DNA of 64,000 nucleotides from Oidiodendron maius Zn. Taxonomy: Eukaryota; Ascomycota; Leotiomycetes; Myxotrichaceae. Position numbers and translations under genes: made by a program. This document shows positions 31,678 through 43,951 of this stretch, one piece after another; position 1 is the stretch's first letter; each line of letters opens with the position of its first letter. Location: positions 41,625-105,624 of the forward strand of contig KN832907.1 of assembly GCA_000827325.1 (NCBI GenBank), read 5' to 3'. The notes below the pieces were generated by a model. It was not told the origin of the DNA. It was given only the letters and a program-made list of their open reading frames with translations, and ran no database searches.

Positions 31678-32885
31678 CTACATGAAATAATCCATCGTTG
31701 CCATAAGTCCATCTCGGAGTGTCACGGTAGGCTTCCAGTGGAGGACCTCATTCGCAAGAGTGATATCTGGCTTCCTCCTCCGAGGATCATCTTCCCGAGC
31801 AGTAAGATACTTAAAATCAGGGGCTGCGGACTCATCTCCTAATTTGGCTTGCACCAGCTCCACGATGAGTTTCGCAATGTCGTCTACTCTTGTCTCAATG
31901 TCATTGCCGATGTTCACAGGTTGACGATAATTGCTCTTCATGAGAGCAATTAGTCCACTGACACAGTCGGATACATACTGGAACGATCGTGTCGAACTAC
32001 CATCTCCGTATATCAGCAGTGGCCGTCCTTCCTTCGCAGCTGCTATGAAGTTCGGCACGGCGCGACCGTCATCAATCTGCATAGAAGGTCCATAAACGTT
32101 GAAGATTCGTGCAATCCGTATCTCAAGGCCATGAGATTTCTGGTAGCCGTATGCGAGAGCTTCGGTGATTCGTTTGCCTTCGTCGTAGCAAGACCGGGGT
32201 CCGAAAGAATTGGTATTGCCCCAGTACTTCTCAGACTGAGGGGAAACCTCGGGATCCCCATAGATCTCTATATCAATAAGAGCAATCAGCATACCGCTTA
32301 AAACCCTGCCGTTGTACAAACTCATATCTCTTGAGGGGGTGGTATTTGCAGGGATACAAGGCATGCAGGGTACTCACCGGATGTGCTAGCAATCAAGACT
32401 TTTGCCTTGCTTTTAAGGGCAAGATCTAACACATTCTTGGTGCCTTGAAAGCAAGTCTCTAGAATCTCGACCGGGCTCCGCTCGAAATGATCCGGACTAG
32501 CTGGACAGGCTAGATGATAGATGTACAAGATTTTCCCAAACATGTCCTCAGGGATAGAGATGCAATTCCTCACGTCGCAACTGTTTTATAGCTCAAAATC
32601 AGGTGTGCTCTCATGATAGGCTTAAAATGGCCCAGTTGTAGGTTTATTATGTTGGGGTGCTTACTTGATAAATTTGAATTTATCATTATCCTGAAATTTC
32701 TTGATGTTGTCTGCTGAGCCAGTCCAGAGGCAGTCAACGACCACAACGTTGTTACCCTCTTGAAGCAGGCGTTCAACCAAGTGAGAGCCGATGAAACCAG
32801 CGCCCTATTTTGAATAAGTTATAACCACGATGAGCCTATCAAGCTTCCATAAAGACTGACTTACTCCGGTAACAAGGATAGACAT
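31678..32885 (-). CDS. UDP-glucuronate decarboxylase (UDP-xylose synthase)
   Basis: Four exons (32885-32865, 32804-32665, 32580-32378, 32267-31678; introns 60, 84 and 110 nt) join in frame to 317 residues, a full-length soluble short-chain dehydrogenase of the UXS type. The N-terminus reads [20 protein letters not shown] (NAD-binding GxxGxxG). [22 protein letters not shown] (catalytic Glu) and [11 protein letters not shown] (Tyr-x3-Lys pair) follow, then [11 protein letters not shown] and [14 protein letters not shown]. These are signatures of the decarboxylase, not of the dehydratases or epimerases. It converts UDP-glucuronate to UDP-xylose with bound NAD+. There is no membrane anchor, so the reaction is expected in the cytosol. 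It would use the product of the adjacent dehydrogenase gene. Confidence 0.93.
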
Positions 32886-34037
32886 ATTATCAAGGTACGC
32901 GTTCGAATGATTCAATTGGACTGCGTATAGTTCAGGCAAAGTACAGCAGGATTTCACCAAAATTTATTTTTGAGTAAAAGTTAAAGATATTGCTTCATAT
33001 TTATCCATGCCTACATAGCAGTGCGATTATTAATCTCTACTCATGACAGAACTTCACCGCCGATTGGCGTTATTTGCCTTGTATCGCATTTAATTTTCTT
33101 CAAGTGATGTTAAATCAATCTGTAATCTCTTATGAAGAAACTCAACATGTCAGTAGTAGGTAATGGTGGAAGGCTTTAGTAGCGCCATGCTCTTTGTGCA
33201 CGAAGGAGCGACACCGATCCTGACAGGACTAGTGTCCCAGGTTATCCATACAAAACAGATCTTGTCAAGAAGGTGAAATTCAGTATATTGGCGGTACTCG
33301 TCAGAACTCTATTTATTACTTACATACACGGACATTAGTGACACATCTTGTAATAGCGTAGTCAATTCTGCGTCCATCTTCTGGGCTTTGCCAGCGATCG
33401 AGTTTGACGTGATTCTTTCTGATAATTAAGCGAAATATGATGCAACGATGTATCGGTACACAGGAACCTAGTACCTGTATTTGTTGGGGCAATATGACAT
33501 AACCCTATGATAGAATCTTGGCGTTGGCAGCTGAGGAAGTGGATAAAATGCGACCTCAGCTCGACACATCTAACACAAATCGGTACATGTGCTAGTTATG
33601 TAATAACCCTAATTTTGTTGACAAAGTATTACGTTGTATAGTGAGAGAAACCATTACTCACCTTTTGCTAGGTACTGGATGTGTGTATGTTTGTGTGTGC
33701 TATAGCAGACCATAGCATGAGGCGACCAGCACCTACACCCGTTTCCTTCGAATACCAAGCTTCAATACATACACCAGATATACTGCATACCTACGCTGAT
33801 ATACAGGTCGTACTACGTAACCCGTGTGCAAACAAGCCGTGCGACAGGCACACATATATTTGCATTTGGCCGTTTCACGTAGTAGTTGTGAAGACCAATG
33901 GTATGTCGCCGCTTGAAAAGAATTGTGAATTTTCATAATATAAAAATAATATTTACTTAGTAAAGTGAAACTCATCTCAGCGTTTACAACCTCCCAACCG
34001 TGAAGGCATTTGGAGATCCGAAATTTATAATGCCATT
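32886..34037. other. Intergenic, nothing recognised
   Basis: This 1.15-kb gap lies between the decarboxylase start and the glycosyltransferase stop. It must contain the decarboxylase promoter. Short open frames show no motifs. Confidence 0.5.
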
Positions 34038-35225
34038 TCAAAACTCCAAGACGCCCGCAACCAGCACCTTCTCTGTAATGGTCGGGAATTTAACTACAGT
34101 AATCTTCCTGTCCTGTGTAAAGTGGGTGCTGTTGTATCGCAAATACTCGCCAAACGTTCCCGGCTTGCAATCTGCTTCGTAGTTCTCCGGATTGCCCCAC
34201 ATATCTGCCAGCGTCGGCACGTCATGGTCTCTCCAACGGTATAGTTTTAGCATAGCGGCGTTGGAGAGTAGACGCTCAAAGTACGTCCGAGCCTCCCCAT
34301 AACGCTCCGAGTCTTGATCCTTGTCGTATCTCGTGGTGAATAGCTCCATCTGTTTCGGGCCGTTGTCATTCGTCAACATGGCCGCAGACGCAAATTCCTT
34401 GTAGTCGATCAACAAAACCCGATTCTTACAGTAGCTTGGACCGCTAAATCCATCATCCGGGTCCTCTAATAGTCGGAGTCTCTCGTACGCGAGGTACGCC
34501 TGAAAATAATCCAGCTTATCTCCCGATGCCCCATGGAATACGTGAGAAATGTTTCCGCTTCTGATAATGTGGTCAAAAAGAGGGTGCTCATGAATGCCCT
34601 TATTGTTGATTCTCCCCTTCCAAGCCTCGTGGAGTATTAGCATCCATCGTTTGATGAAGCCGTCGCCTTTGCGCCCAGCAATGAAGAAGTTCTCGGCTAT
34701 TCCAGACTTCAAAGTGCCATCTGCGGAAGCAACAGCTACCCGAAACCTTGACTTGGGATCTTTGAGTTCGTTCCAACACACCTGGTCCAGGTGCATTAAA
34801 AGAATGATCCCAACGTCCATCCACACACCGCCATGCTCGTAGACCAGGGGTAAGCGAATGGTATCCGAGGTATTCGCACCAGCATAGCGTCCATTGGTCC
34901 TTCCGTCCAAAAGATGCGTGGGCAAGTTCTCCGGGGAAGCAAAATTGAAGATATTCGTTGGTGAATCGGGTAAGAGGCTTAAGACGCGGATAGTCCACTG
35001 GGGACCGAGCATTCTAGCCCACCCAAGCACGTTTCGCTTCTGCCAGGGGGGCATAGCTTCGTATCCGCTGTCCCAAAATGCCCAAACACTCTCCTCCGAG
35101 GTCACTGGTGGTGGATTCATGATTCCATACACGATATCTTCATCGGATCGATTGTCGGCATGGGAGAGAGGCTTGACTTTCAGATGGAGACCACTTGGAA
35201 GCCGGGGGGCGCTGGTTGGGTTCAT
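34038..35225 (-). CDS. Capsule-type / GT32-like glycosyltransferase
   Basis: This intronless gene encodes 395 residues. The N-terminal part has ESVWAFWDSGYEAMPPWQKR, the opening of the fungal capsular polysaccharide synthesis family (Caps_synth / sugar-binding DXD proteins). The core is SDTIRLPLVYEHGGVWMDVG, equivalent to the R-x-x-x-L-x-x-x-GG-x-Y-x-D-x-D region that binds the sugar nucleotide and metal; here the second Asp of DxD is replaced by Gly (MDVG). A GIAENFFIAGRKGDGFIKRW segment follows, also family-typical. No signal peptide or membrane helix is obvious. Placed beside genes for UDP-glucuronate and UDP-xylose, it is the natural candidate to transfer xylose or glucuronate to a pathway product; donor and acceptor are inferred. 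Confidence 0.85.
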   Translation of the reverse strand: MNPTSAPRLPSGLHLKVKPLSHADNRSDEDIVYGIMNPPPVTSEESVWAFWDSGYEAMPPWQKRNVLGWARMLGPQWTIRVLSLLPDSPTNIFNFASPENLPTHLLDGRTNGRYAGANTSDTIRLPLVYEHGGVWMDVGIILLMHLDQVCWNELKDPKSRFRVAVASADGTLKSGIAENFFIAGRKGDGFIKRWMLILHEAWKGRINNKGIHEHPLFDHIIRSGNISHVFHGASGDKLDYFQAYLAYERLRLLEDPDDGFSGPSYCKNRVLLIDYKEFASAAMLTNDNGPKQMELFTTRYDKDQDSERYGEARTYFERLLSNAAMLKLYRWRDHDVPTLADMWGNPENYEADCKPGTFGEYLRYNSTHFTQDRKITVVKFPTITEKVLVAGVLEF

Positions 35226-36111
35226 GTTGAGGGAAGAAGATGTACAAAGTGCCTCACTAGTCAGAAATACACGGGAAGAAGCGGCGATGCCAGATATTGG
35301 TGACGGGTTGAGACAACGTATTGGCTGGACTTAACAGGTAGTTAGCATGATATTGGCAGAAGTATTGGAGGAGCAATTCTGACACCACCAGATTCGCAGC
35401 GGTAGATTTATTCTCGTTCGCTTCCGAGTGCCAAAAGTGTTTACCCAATTCGCCAGCTTTCTGGCTGTCTTTCCTACTACATTGACAATCTAGGTACTTA
35501 CCGAAACGAAGACTGTGTTGCTGATCCTTTCCATTTCGTGAGTGTTTCTAGTTGTCGAACACAAGCGACGTCTCCATCCCGTACGTGAATCTTGATGTTA
35601 CGTATTTTACAGCTGACTTGTTTTAGTAAGAGCCTCAGGATCGAATGTCTGGAACCAGGTTACATGGTGCGTGCTAGGCCTAGTGCGTGCGGGGTGACTT
35701 GACCCTGTTTCGAACCTCTGTCGATCTCTTTATTGCTGCACTTTCAGGGGTCGCTCACGCATAATCACGTAATCTCATTTTTGCTTGGCATATAACGTAA
35801 TATGTCAAGAAGTTACGTGAATTATGACAAACGATGAGAAGAATCTGATCAGAAATACATGATGGACATTTATCTCTTTCAGGTTTGAGCTCGCTCATGC
35901 GCCCTACCAAGAAAGCCATGCCATAGCTCCTTGGAAAACAATGGGGTCCTCGGATCAAGCGTGTAGATAGTTCGCGCTACCCACTTTGACAGGGCACTGC
36001 ATAGACGAGAACGAGCTACGTAGTCCCTGGTTAATTGGCGCTATGCGTTATACTACGTTTGGCTATCTTGTTTTCATAGTAAATGCAATACTCTCTATTG
36101 ACCTCCTATCA
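35226..36111. other. Intergenic, nothing recognised
   Basis: The gap of 0.9 kb contains the glycosyltransferase promoter and the ABC transporter 3' region. No gene or repeat was recognised. Confidence 0.5.
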
Positions 36112-39100
36112 TTATTGCAACTCCCACATCACACGAAAAGTGCTTGGCTGTTGTAAAAGCTTGTCGGGAGAACCACTCTCGATGATCTGGCCCTGATCCA
36201 ACACAATGATCAAGTCAAAATCCCGAATGGTACGCAAGTGATGAGCAACCGCCAAAATGGTCCTGCCAGAGAGTTTTCGGTTCACCACGTCCATCATCCG
36301 GGCCTCAGTAGCCGCATCCACATTCGATGTAATCTCGTCGAGTAGAACGAGCCGCGATTTGCTCAAGACGGCACGCGTAAGGCAGAAGAGCTGCTGTTGG
36401 CCGCGAGAGAACGGAATTTTGTCTACTGGGGTGTCTAACCCACCATGCGCCGAGATCGTGTCCCAAATCCCTACTTCGGTAAGAGCTGAGAGTATGGCTT
36501 CGTCTGGATGCTCCGAGAAAGGGTCCACGTTGTATCTAATTGTGCCGGGGAGCAAAAGTGGTTCTTGCGGCATGGTGACAATGCGTCGGCGGACTATGTT
36601 GCGAGCGATAGTCGATAATGAGATGCTGTCTACGAGCACGTCACCATCTTCAATTTCAGCCATCCTCAAAATGGTGAGGAGAAACGTGCTTTTTCCACTG
36701 CCTAGCTGTTAGTTATGGAGCAATGCATATCGTAGCCGAGTATTCCCACCTTCCAGTTCGACCGCAGATGCCGACTTTGCTACCAGACGGTATTTCTAGA
36801 GAAACATTTCTCAGTACAGGGTCCGATCCCGACCTACATCCATGTCAGTAACGGTAGCCTCTCGCAAGAGGAGAATAGGTAGATTGTTCTAGAGATGTAG
36901 AGAAAGGTGGGAGTAAGTAACCTGTAGCTGCTAGTAAGGCCCTCAATTCTGACCTTTCCTTCGGACGGCCATTGCGCGGGTGGTGTACTGTTCTCGTCTG
37001 GCAGGTACTCGCAAGGGGTTTCGGCTTCGAAACTTCGCACTCTGGAGATCGCTCCGAGCGATGTTTCCAGATCAGTCCAGGTTCGGATCAGGTAGTTCAG
37101 GTCCCGACTAAAACTCAAGATGTTGACTAGGGAGACACCCAATGCGCCCGCAGAGGTCACTTCCAGCTGAGTGGCGAGAGTCATGATGATGGTGGCGATA
37201 GCTGCCACCACCACATCCAAAACAAAGTTCAACCAGCGCTGGATGCTGTACATCAAGTAAAATGGTCTTTGCGAGTTATCCAAGAGCGCTGCATTTTCTC
37301 TGGCATACGACACTTGCCATCCAAAGGCCCTGATTGTTACAACACCTTGCAAGGTTTGCAGGAAATAAGAATATAGTGGTGACTTGGCTTCGAGGTCGAG
37401 TAATCGAATTTGTCGCGAAGTTCGCAGGTAGAACTTTTGAAGAATGTAAAGAATGAACAAAAGAGGGGGGATCACAACGGCCGACCACTTCGAGCCTATT
37501 GTAATAAGTATAGCTCCCACAATGGCAACCGCTACATTAAATAGGGTATCTTCCAAAGCGAATGGGAGCTGTAGGGATATGAGAGACATATCCTGACTGA
37601 ATCGGTTCAGTATCTCGCCAATGTCTGTCTCGACGAAGAACCAGTACGGGGCCTGCATCACAGTCTTGAGAAGCCGGGCGTGTAAGCCAATGGAAGACTT
37701 CGGGATTCCGTACTGAAAGAGGAGGAAGATGCCGAGAATCAGTGATAATACACAAAGACCACAGAACAACCCATATATACCAACATATAGGTTGGTATAC
37801 ACACCGGGGTCCGATGTTTCTGCTTCGGACCACCACTGGACCCAGACGCTGGGGAACTTTAGGAACACAGCATAGCCGCACATCAGGATGCCAAGCGCAA
37901 TGGTGCTGCCCCACCCAAGGGACTTAAAATAATACATGTAGAGCGTCACATCGCCCGTCTGGCGTGATCGTTCAGCTTTCGTCTCTCGACCCAGCTGCTG
38001 TTCGTCATCTAGCATCGGCACCGGCCGGGTAGAGCTTTCAGTAGCTGCCGGTTTCTCGGCAAGCTCGGATGGAGGAGAATGGGAGTCAACCAGATCCCGG
38101 TGGTGCTCGACATCTTCTTGGTCGGTCCTGTCTATCACGGCCACAACTTGAGAAGGCGGGCCCTGGTCCAAAATGACACCTCCGTTGGTCATCAATATGA
38201 CGTGGTCTGCCTCTGAAGCATAGCGAACTGCTCACCATGTTAGCATCTCGTGAAACTGCCTTCTCCAATACAGCAGCAATTAAGGTTTCCTTACCCGAGT
38301 GAGTAGCCAGCACTACAGTGATTCCGTGTTTACGCAGCAAGCCATCTTTTGAAAATACCTTTTCGGCAATTGCTTGGTCCGTCTTCGAGTCGAGCCCACT
38401 CATGATGTCATCCAGTATGAGAAGCGAGTTGCGGGAGTAGAGAGCTCGGGCGAGGCTAATTCTTTGCCTTTGGCCTCCGCTTAAGCTGACTCCGTTACTT
38501 CCTACCGTAGTTCCGTCTCCTGCGGGCAACTCTTCCATATCGCAGTCGAGGAGACAGGCGTCTAGGATCGTATAGTACCAGGACTCATCAAAGTCGGTCT
38601 GCCCTAAGATGATTTGTCGAATGGTTAAATTGGGCAGCCATGGTTCTTGAGCACAATAGGCCATGCTAAGATCTGGGAGGCGGTATATGGACCCTTTGTG
38701 ACGGTGAAGTTCACCAAGGAGGGCTAAAAGGAGTGCGCTTTTGCCGCATCCTATAGGCCCTGTTATTACTGTCCAGGTCTCAGGCTGAATTGAGATTGAG
38801 AGCCCATGTAATATTGGCTGCGACCCAGGAGCAAAAGAGAAATCGGCATCTTTCACGACGAGAAGTGCCGCCTTGTTGGCATCGTCGAGTGGGGCAGGTG
38901 CTGCAATGATATCAAGCTCGTCTTCACCCGTAGGTATTCGTGAAATAGTTGAAGTGTCTGTGTCCTGGGCGAGGCCAGGTTTGGCTAAAGACTCATCGCA
39001 GGCGTAAATATATGTCTGGATTCGTTGAAAGGACATGACAGCGGCGGCAACCTGAGGGACTGCTTTTGCTATCTCTTGGATAGGGCTTGATAGCAGTGAT

Positions 39101-40980
39101 ACAAGTGAGAGGGCAGTGAAGGATAAGGCTGGGCTGAGGTTGATACCCTCTTTCGATCGCATTATGAAGACGTAGGTGACAAGTGTAAGAAACGGAGTGA
39201 TAGACTGTGACATAGAGGCAATAGTCATAGCTGCGGACAAAACATAACGAAAATTTGTAGAATCCTTAAGCTCAGCGATTCGATAATCCTGGAGGCTTTT
39301 TTCGACACAGTCAGAGAGGCCGGCCATTTTTATCCCCTTCATATTCGATAGGGTTGACGCAGTGGCGGCCACACGTCGCTCTATGGCTTCCAACCATACT
39401 TTTTGGGCGGTCGAGGAAACTTTGCGCATCGAAACGGAAATGGAGACAAAAACTGTTTGTGCAATATGAACGGTTAGCCCATTATTCCCAGAGTTTCGTT
39501 GAATAACGTGGGGAGGGTGGCAAGGTAAATTTTAGAACACCAGTCCACTTACGCAGTGTAATGGCAACAGGCGTCACAAATGCGAGGCCAACCTGGCTGT
39601 AAAGAAGATAGATAGCAAGGCCAATCTCAATAGGACCAGCCCACAAGCTGTCAAGGACTTCGAAACCAGCAGCAATACGCTCGACGTCTGTGCTCATGAG
39701 GGTAAGCGCCGACGACTCAGATGCGGTGGCAGAATCTGATTTAAGCGTCGCGTCGTAGATTGAGCCAACGAGGCCGCCTCGGATCATTGTGATGAGACGG
39801 TATGAATTATGCCTGAACGCCCCAGTCATAAGTGCCATGCCGAGATATATCAGCACAGTTGCGCCAATTAGGGCGCGGCCTGCGTTGGTCTTGGCCTGGC
39901 TGTCGGGATCCATTAGTAAGGAGACAGCCCTGTTTATCAAGAGAGGTTGGGAAAAATTGAAACCGATGAGGCATAGACGGAATACAACAATAGTAAGCAT
40001 CTTGACCCAGAAGCATCGGATTGACGCCCACAGAAGAGCATGAGGGGAAAGAGCCTTTGCAGCTGCTTTCCAAGAACGTTGAAAACTCGGTCCGATATGC
40101 GCAGAGGATAACTTTTTGTCGAGGCCGAAGAGATCATCCATTTCGAGACGGGCAGAGGAACCTCTGAGGAGAAGACTGTTAATCCACCAGAAGACCATCT
40201 TACTGAGAACTCCGCTCAGCGCTTCCGGTGGGTATCCGGAATATGGTTCGTTTAGGATTTGACGTTTCTCCACCATTTCCAGTGAAAGAACAATTGCTTT
40301 CGAGACAAGCCCCGCCGTAAAGATGGCCGCTACTGTGGTGCTGCCACTCCGGAGCCATAATGTTCGAGATTGAGGAATGTCAAGCAAGACAGAGATAATC
40401 AGGTACATATTTAGTACAGCAGATGGCTGAACTGACCTCGTATGTTCCAAATACGAGAGTATAGACAGCGTTAGACCAGATACCACGGAAAGAGCCGAGG
40501 CAGGTAAGGAGAGTCGCGTTGGGGCGTTCGAAGGTATAGTCCAGAGGACGACGAGGGCCAACTGCGCAGCAGTAAAGGCGAGGATCGAGAGCTGAAAGAG
40601 AGAATATACGTATCAGCTGGCTATGTTTCGAGAACCACCTCGGAATGAAGACAAGATGTATATCACTACACAGGAAACAGTACCTGTTTTGCCCACCTGA
40701 GCAGCCAAGTTGTGCCGTGCTTGGTCTTGGCAGTTTGGCGAAGAAGGTAGCCCAAGTACCCGGCGGATATCAAGATGAAGGTCGCTGAGGGGACGGTGGA
40801 GAAAAATATTTGCTCAAAAAGAAGAGTGAAGTCGAATCTACCAGCACACGAAGCCACCGCTGGCCCAAAGACATTGTCGGCCGAGAATCCACACGCGTCC
40901 ATTTCGTTGTTCATTGCTGCATCTCGGCTAGAAGAAGTGAGAGACGAGATGTTCTCCGATATATCCAACATGTCCCACAT
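36112..40980 (-). CDS. ABCC (MRP-type) multidrug transporter
   Basis: Six exons (40980-40684, 40591-39553, 39452-38295, 38227-36922, 36833-36750, 36697-36112) join in frame to 1,489 residues. Layout: hydrophobic N-terminal TMD0, TMD1, NBD1, TMD2, NBD2, typical of fungal ABCC full transporters. NBD1 has Walker A GPIGCGKSALL (near 38740), signature VSLSGGQRQR and Walker B LLILDDIMSGLD. NBD2 has Walker A GRTGSGKST, split by the last 52-nt intron, a changed signature FSRGQQQLFCL and Walker B LVLLDEITSNVD. One ATP site would therefore be asymmetric, as common in this subfamily. The protein sits in the plasma or vacuolar membrane and exports amphipathic or conjugated compounds. Lying between the glycosyltransferase, bZIP and NRPS genes, it is the likely exporter of the cluster product. 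The start ATG at 40980 is preferred over in-frame TTG. Confidence 0.94.
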
Positions 40981-42025
40981 GTCCAACTAGCTATGCAATG
41001 GGTCGTAGTATCTTGATGACGGGGGTTTGGACTCAAAGCTGCTACGGAAGTATAATCAGAGTGGGAGCCTAGATTGAAACAAAAGAAGTGGAATCATATT
41101 TTGCTCAGTAGATCTCTGTAGAGTTGTGTTGTATGCAGGGCGAGATACACTTTCCCCACACGGTGCCATTTACAGTGCCACCATGGTATTCGTACGGACT
41201 GTGCCGCAGACCGTTTATTACGTGAGCTGGTGTCATTCCTTTCTCCGATATGACAGGGAGCCTTCAAAGGTCCTATTGGTGGACTATAAGTTGTCTTGAT
41301 TCGTGCGTTTAGCCTATCGGTAGTATATTTCCCGAGGACCCATGCACCTTGGGATTTATGACGTCGTTTGGTTATACCAGGTTTTAATAATTTGTGAGAT
41401 GATTGCCAACCGGAAATTTTGACACGCACCATCTAACATTCTAGCGTAGTTATTGAAAGACCGAACACTCCAGTTGAAACCTGTTCTCCTATCGCATTTC
41501 CTAAACAAGGGTCTTGTCCGCCGGCGCGTGGTTCGAAATTCTGATTCCTAGTAGGAGTTGATTCGTTTCTACAATATCTCAGCAGGTTCTAAAAGGGCCA
41601 GCCAGGAATCCAATCCCGATGGCAGGTCTTGCGACTCGTCCCTGAGAGATATGTTTATGTATATAAATATAAAGCTTTGTAACCAAGGCTGTTTATTATA
41701 CATTACAGCTCTCCTTGCAGCTATATGCGCAACTTCTTCAAAACAAGGACCTAGGACAATCATGTTAGACTATGACCAAATAGAACCTCAGGCTACAGCT
41801 GTCATGTGTTCGTAACAATGGGTGGCATCGGGCCCCCCGTATGGTGATCTCCCTTGCCGTAACTGTAAAGGACTATTACGCAAGCTCCAGCTGATCTGAT
41901 AGGACCGTTGTACTGAAGCTAGCGAAACGCCCTTGTATATCTTATAAATAGGTAGATCTCGGGCGCCAACTTTTCACATGCTTAGGCTATGAAACCCCCA
42001 AGCACCCAAACCCCCACAAATTCTT
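40981..42025. other. Intergenic, nothing recognised
   Basis: The 1-kb gap must hold the ABC transporter promoter. No conserved gene or clear repeat was recognised. Confidence 0.5.
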
Positions 42026-43951
42026 TTAGCTGCTACCACTCATACTGTCGTCTAAATCCTCCGACGAACTGGTGAATGACGAATCTGAACGCTTTGAAGC
42101 CCAGCTTGCAGCTTCTTCAAGTGTGTCATGGCCTGATGCGGTGATGAGTCGTATAGTTGCTGTAATCATTTGCAATTTGTCTGCCTCCAGGAAATTGCAA
42201 TCATGAGCCGAGAGAGCCGAAGTGAATGCGTGGAGGTTTGGCATCTATTGTACTAATTAAAACCGTGATCATTTGTCATACGTCAAAGCCATCTTGGAGA
42301 GCGGGGGTGATGTGTGAAAACTAAAAGAAAAGCGCAAAGGGTCGTACCTCATCCCGAAGAGTCTTTCTCAGCTCGGTGGCCAGAGATCGTAGTTGACGTA
42401 GCCCGCTCACATCACTGGGCCCTGGTTGCGATGGTACTCGAGAAAGGTGATGCTGTAGCTCAATCTCGCAGCTGTACTTCTTTCTGGAGAGACGGTCTAG
42501 CTCGTCGGCAATCAATTGCCCCGCAGATCTAATGGTCATATCTCGGTACGGATAAGACTCGCGCATGGACCAGGAGCCAGAATTGACCTGCAGATCCTCG
42601 AGGACCTGCGGAAGCCCCTTGATGCGGCTGGCCTCCTGCGCAACCTGAAGAGTCGACCTCTCCCGGAGCTCGGCGGTATAGTAGCTCGATACTAGCGAAT
42701 CTATGCTATCGAACTTGACGGACTGCAAAAATTGCAGCACGTGCTCCAGGCGAGAATCTATACTGGGCAACTCTCGCTCGGTCCCGTTGTGGATGAGTGG
42801 CGAGGGACTTGGTGTATCATCGAGTGATTTCGCGGGGAGTGAGCCGGGCCGATTCCGAGCTTGATTTTCGGTACTTCCTTGCCTGAATGTAGTTTTAGAA
42901 CAAGATAGAAGCGATATATGACTTGCTGCTATTCCATACACACGCAGGCAACATACTGTCTGACAGTGTCTCGCTTCTCTTGGCTTGCTTTTGGGGGGGG
43001 GNNNNNNNNNNNNNNNNNNNNNNNNNNNNNNNNNNNNNNNNNNNNNNNNNNNNNNNNNNNNNNNNNNNNNNNNNNNNNNNNNNNNNNNNNNNNNNNNNNN
43101 NNNNNNNNNNNNNNNNNNNNNNNNNNNNNNNNNNNNNNNNNNNNNNNNNNNNNNNNNNNNNNNNGGGGGGGGTATGAGTTTCGTACCTATGTGTAGAACG
43201 AGGTGGTCTAGGCGCATGGCTGTCTTCTATTTGCATATCCAAGTCATTTATCTCCTTGGATAACTCGAGCTTCCGGCGAGACAGCGACGCATCTCGAAGA
43301 CAGGAGAAGTCTGCCGATTCCATGGACATTAGCTCCTAAAGAATCACCGAATTGCCATGCGCGCGGGACTTTGGTTCGACGCGGGAGGAAGAAGATGACA
43401 AACTTTTGAAAAGATCAGGCTCACCAGGCGGACTGATAGACGCTTTGGATGGGCCCAGTGCCCCATCTTTAAGAGGAGTTCCCAGACTGTCCTGCTGCTG
43501 GCCACAATTGGGCTTGGTGAGTGAAGAGTCTGGTATTCTTGAAGGGGCAGTGGGGAAGCTGGGCCCAACACTAATGCCGGATGATTCATATGCTTGCGAT
43601 GAGGCGACCGTCATTGTGTCGAGGGGTTGCATCCACCCAGCACCCGCTGACCCGCTCATTTGGTGAACAAAAGGGTAGTATTCCAACATGTCATCGTGAA
43701 CGGAACCGTTCGGATGAATACTAGGGAAGACATTGACGTTTGGGAGCTGTTCCACTAGGGCTGCTCGTTTTTCCAAATCGTCGATGTGCAACTTTAGCCT
43801 CTTTCCTAAATTGAACCAGAGCATTTTAGTTATACGGACGTGATATTTGTCACACATGGAGCTTCTTAACCTTACGGTATTTCTGTTGCGCCAGGCGATT
43901 TCGTTGCCGCTTCAGCTCCAGCTCATCCATGTTATCCTGTGTGCTGGCCAT
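42026..43951 (-). CDS. bZIP transcription factor
   Basis: Five exons (43951-43876, 43805-43425, 43310-43187, 42882-42348, 42244-42026) join in frame to 444 residues. The basic region starts at about residue 13 (LKRQRNRLAQQKYRKRLKLH), interrupted by the first intron after the Y-R pair, and fits the fungal Yap/AP-1-like pattern N-R-x-A-Q-x-x-Y/F-R. A short zipper follows (IDDLEKRAALVEQL). The middle is Ser/Pro-rich. The C-terminal block LEHVLQFLQSVKFDSIDSLV with YYTAELRERS is typical of fungal bZIP pathway regulators. The third intron carries the assembly gap. A nuclear regulator of the adjacent transporter, sugar genes or NRPS is plausible but not shown. The C-terminus DEMPNLHAFTSALSAHD depends on the last splice. 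Confidence 0.88.
43002..43164. other. Assembly gap (163 N) between G runs
   Basis: The gap is bordered by nine G on the left and eight G on the right, so the assembly probably broke at a long poly-G/poly-C tract. By my exon model it lies within intron 3 of the bZIP gene (43186-42883), so the protein should not be affected. Confidence 0.95.

Noticed and set aside
42895-43329. Open frames running through the N gap
   Set aside because: They depend on unknown bases and lie mostly in the predicted third bZIP intron.
43336-43338. Stop codon ending the bZIP frame after GNSVIL
   Set aside because: A donor GTGAGC at 43424 and acceptor CAG at 43311, with branch site GCTAAT, remove it in frame and continue the gene.
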